A DNA stretch of 5,696 nt from NCBI GenBank assembly GCA_016302925.1, contig JAEDMR010000129.1, forward strand, positions 1 to 5,696. The letters are read 5' to 3'. This document shows, in pieces, positions 4,371 through 5,696 of the stretch. The DNA comes from Bacillota bacterium. Its GTDB lineage: Bacteria; Bacillota; Clostridia; Peptostreptococcales; Anaerovoracaceae. The position numbers and the translations under genes were made by a program. The notes under the pieces were generated by a model. It was not told the origin of the DNA. It was given only the letters and a program-made list of their open reading frames with translations, and did no database searches. Each line of letters opens with the position of its first letter. Position 1 is the first letter of the stretch.

Positions 4371-5696
4371 TTATTCTTTTCTTTCAAATACGATTCTGCC
4401 ACCAGACACGGTCATATCGATTTTGATATCTTTGATATGTTCAGGCTCCACTTCATATATATTTTCATGCAGTACCACCAAATCCGCGTTCTTTCCCAGT
4501 TCAATGGTTCCGTTTTCTTCTTCTGTGAAAGACCCGTAGGCCGGATATTTGGTAAACAGCTTCACTGCTTCATCCACCGAAAGCTTTTCTGACGGAATCC
4601 ACCCATCTTCCGGCTGACCTTTTGCATTTTTCCTTGTAACAGCGAAATAAATATTTTCCATAATATCAAAGCCAACAACCGGTGCATCCGAACCACCCAT
4701 GGTATGGATTCCAAGATCAAGCATGGTTTTCCAGGCATAGACACCGTCCATCCGTTCCGAACCGATTCTGGATTCCACCACATCCATGTCCAGATCCACA
4801 AATACAGGCTGAATATAGGCAAGAATATCCTGTTGCGCCATTTTTTTCAGAATGTTCCGGTTTGTAATCTGTGCATGCACAATGCCGTGCCTTCCTTTCG
4901 GATTGTTCTTTCTGTTCGATGATTTTTCGATTGCATCGATTACCATATTCATGGCACGATCTCCGATACAGTGAATTGCCGTCTGCATTTCATGACGGTC
5001 ACAGAAGTCGATGATATCATCCAGTTCGTCCTGTTCATAAATGATCATTCCACGGTTTTCATTGTCGTCGGCGTAAGGCTCCTCCAGAGCAGCTGTTTTC
5101 GCCCCGAGGGAACCGTCCTGCAGCATTTTAAGCGGCCCTATGGTAAAGAAACTGCCCCGGAATCCTTCCCGGATAAATGCCTTTCCATCTTCTGTCCTCT
5201 CGAACAGGCACTGCTCATAGATACGGACGGTCAGTTTACCTTCCCGGTCCAGGTTCTGAAAAGCATCCAGAATTCTTCTCCATTTTTTACCGGGGAGCGA
5301 CGCCAGGTCATCGGATTGAATTCCTGTAATCCCTGCTTCGTTTAATTTCTGGTTTCCGTAAAGGATGTATTCTTCGATTTCTTCCTGCGATGGCGCATCA
5401 AGAATTGAATGATAGAACTGTACCGCATTTTCTTTCAGCAAGCCCGTCTCAAAATCCACGTCTTTGGCAATTTCTGAAAAGTTGGGAATCTGCTTCAGTT
5501 TTTCCAGGCCACAGGTATTGCTTACCGCAATGTGTCCGCAGACCCGGACCATGATGATCGGGTACTCGGTTGAAAGTGCATCGAGCTCATTTCTATGCGG
5601 GTACCTTGGGGTTTCGAATTGTTCTTCATTCCATCCACGGCAGAAAAGCCATGATAATGGCTTTTCTCCATGTAATTCTATTTTCTGCTTCGCAGC
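4371..5696 (-). CDS. YtcJ-like metal-dependent amidohydrolase, C-terminal part (cut by right edge)
   Basis: The frame is open from the right edge to the TAA at 4371, giving 441 residues. An ATG at 5552 is internal, because family sequence continues upstream of it: GWNEEQF at fragment residues 21-27 and a LD-x-LS block at 38-42, leading into VRVCGHIAVSN (50-60). Members of this amidohydrolase-3 group are about 520-550 residues long, so roughly 100 are missing, including the N-terminal HxH metal site. Visible motifs are KMLQDGSLGAKTA (190-202), IHCIGDRA with probable metal ligand H242, RHGIVHAQ with H274, GSDAPV with probable catalytic D337, and a C-terminal GKNADLVVL block from the composite beta-sandwich domain. 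The expected activity is hydrolysis of an amide or N-formyl-type bond; the substrate cannot be read from sequence. It is convergent with dapA and ends at its own terminator. Nothing ties it to lysine synthesis. Confidence 0.9.
   Translation of the reverse strand, partial: AAKQKIELHGEKPLSWLFCRGWNEEQFETPRYPHRNELDALSTEYPIIMVRVCGHIAVSNTCGLEKLKQIPNFSEIAKDVDFETGLLKENAVQFYHSILDAPSQEEIEEYILYGNQKLNEAGITGIQSDDLASLPGKKWRRILDAFQNLDREGKLTVRIYEQCLFERTEDGKAFIREGFRGSFFTIGPLKMLQDGSLGAKTAALEEPYADDNENRGMIIYEQDELDDIIDFCDRHEMQTAIHCIGDRAMNMVIDAIEKSSNRKNNPKGRHGIVHAQITNRNILKKMAQQDILAYIQPVFVDLDMDVVESRIGSERMDGVYAWKTMLDLGIHTMGGSDAPVVGFDIMENIYFAVTRKNAKGQPEDGWIPSEKLSVDEAVKLFTKYPAYGSFTEEENGTIELGKNADLVVLHENIYEVEPEHIKDIKIDMTVSGGRIVFERKE

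Noticed and set aside
5550..5552. ATG at 5552 as the start of the amidohydrolase
   Set aside because: The frame stays open to the right edge and the upstream codons encode conserved family sequence (GWNEEQF and following). The gene is truncated by the window, not a short protein starting here.
1..5696. A novel defence, mobile or biosynthetic system
   Set aside because: All five genes belong to recognised housekeeping or common enzyme families, and every intergenic gap is short and explained by promoters, ribosome sites or hairpins.

Overview
The window reads as ordinary chromosomal core DNA from a low-to-moderate-GC Gram-positive bacterium of the Clostridia, most likely a Lachnospiraceae-like gut organism. 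This rests on several things. The FtsK/SpoIIIE-type translocase has a long low-complexity linker. The aspartate-semialdehyde dehydrogenase is of the archaeal/fungal-like subtype, which I associate with that group. Every start has a strong AGGAGG-like ribosome binding site, and the promoters are SigA-like with 17-base spacers. The taxonomic placement is inference from protein flavour, not from a search.

Layout, left to right. (1) Bases 1-1248, minus strand: the first 416 codons of a DNA translocase (ftsK/spoIIIE), cut by the left edge before its motor domain. (2) 1265-2122, minus: undecaprenyl-diphosphatase (uppP/bacA), complete, 16 bases upstream of ftsK. (3) 2202-3293, minus: aspartate-semialdehyde dehydrogenase (asd), complete, separated from uppP by 79 bases holding a 10-bp stem-loop. 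(4) 3294-3416: a compact divergent promoter region whose two -35 boxes overlap. (5) 3417-4298, plus: 4-hydroxy-tetrahydrodipicolinate synthase (dapA), complete. (6) 4299-4370: a convergent intergenic gap almost filled by a long terminator hairpin. (7) 4371-5696, minus: the C-terminal 441 residues of a YtcJ-like metal-dependent amidohydrolase, open to the right edge. No gene-free stretch exceeds 300 bases; the longest is the 123-base asd/dapA promoter region.

How the genes relate. Asd makes L-aspartate-4-semialdehyde and DapA condenses it with pyruvate, so the divergent pair encodes consecutive steps towards diaminopimelate and lysine. UppP regenerates the undecaprenyl-phosphate carrier that exports peptidoglycan precursors, and FtsK/SpoIIIE moves DNA through the closing septum. 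The asd-uppP-ftsK run therefore groups cell-wall precursor supply, lipid-carrier recycling and division-linked DNA transport. The amidohydrolase has no obvious link to this theme.

I found no mobile element, CRISPR array, tRNA, rRNA, toxin-antitoxin pair or defence gene, and no sign of a new multi-gene system. The points most worth a second look are regulatory: the overlapping divergent promoters, the nearly leaderless dapA message, the terminator hairpin that pairs better on one strand, and the stem-loop between asd and uppP.
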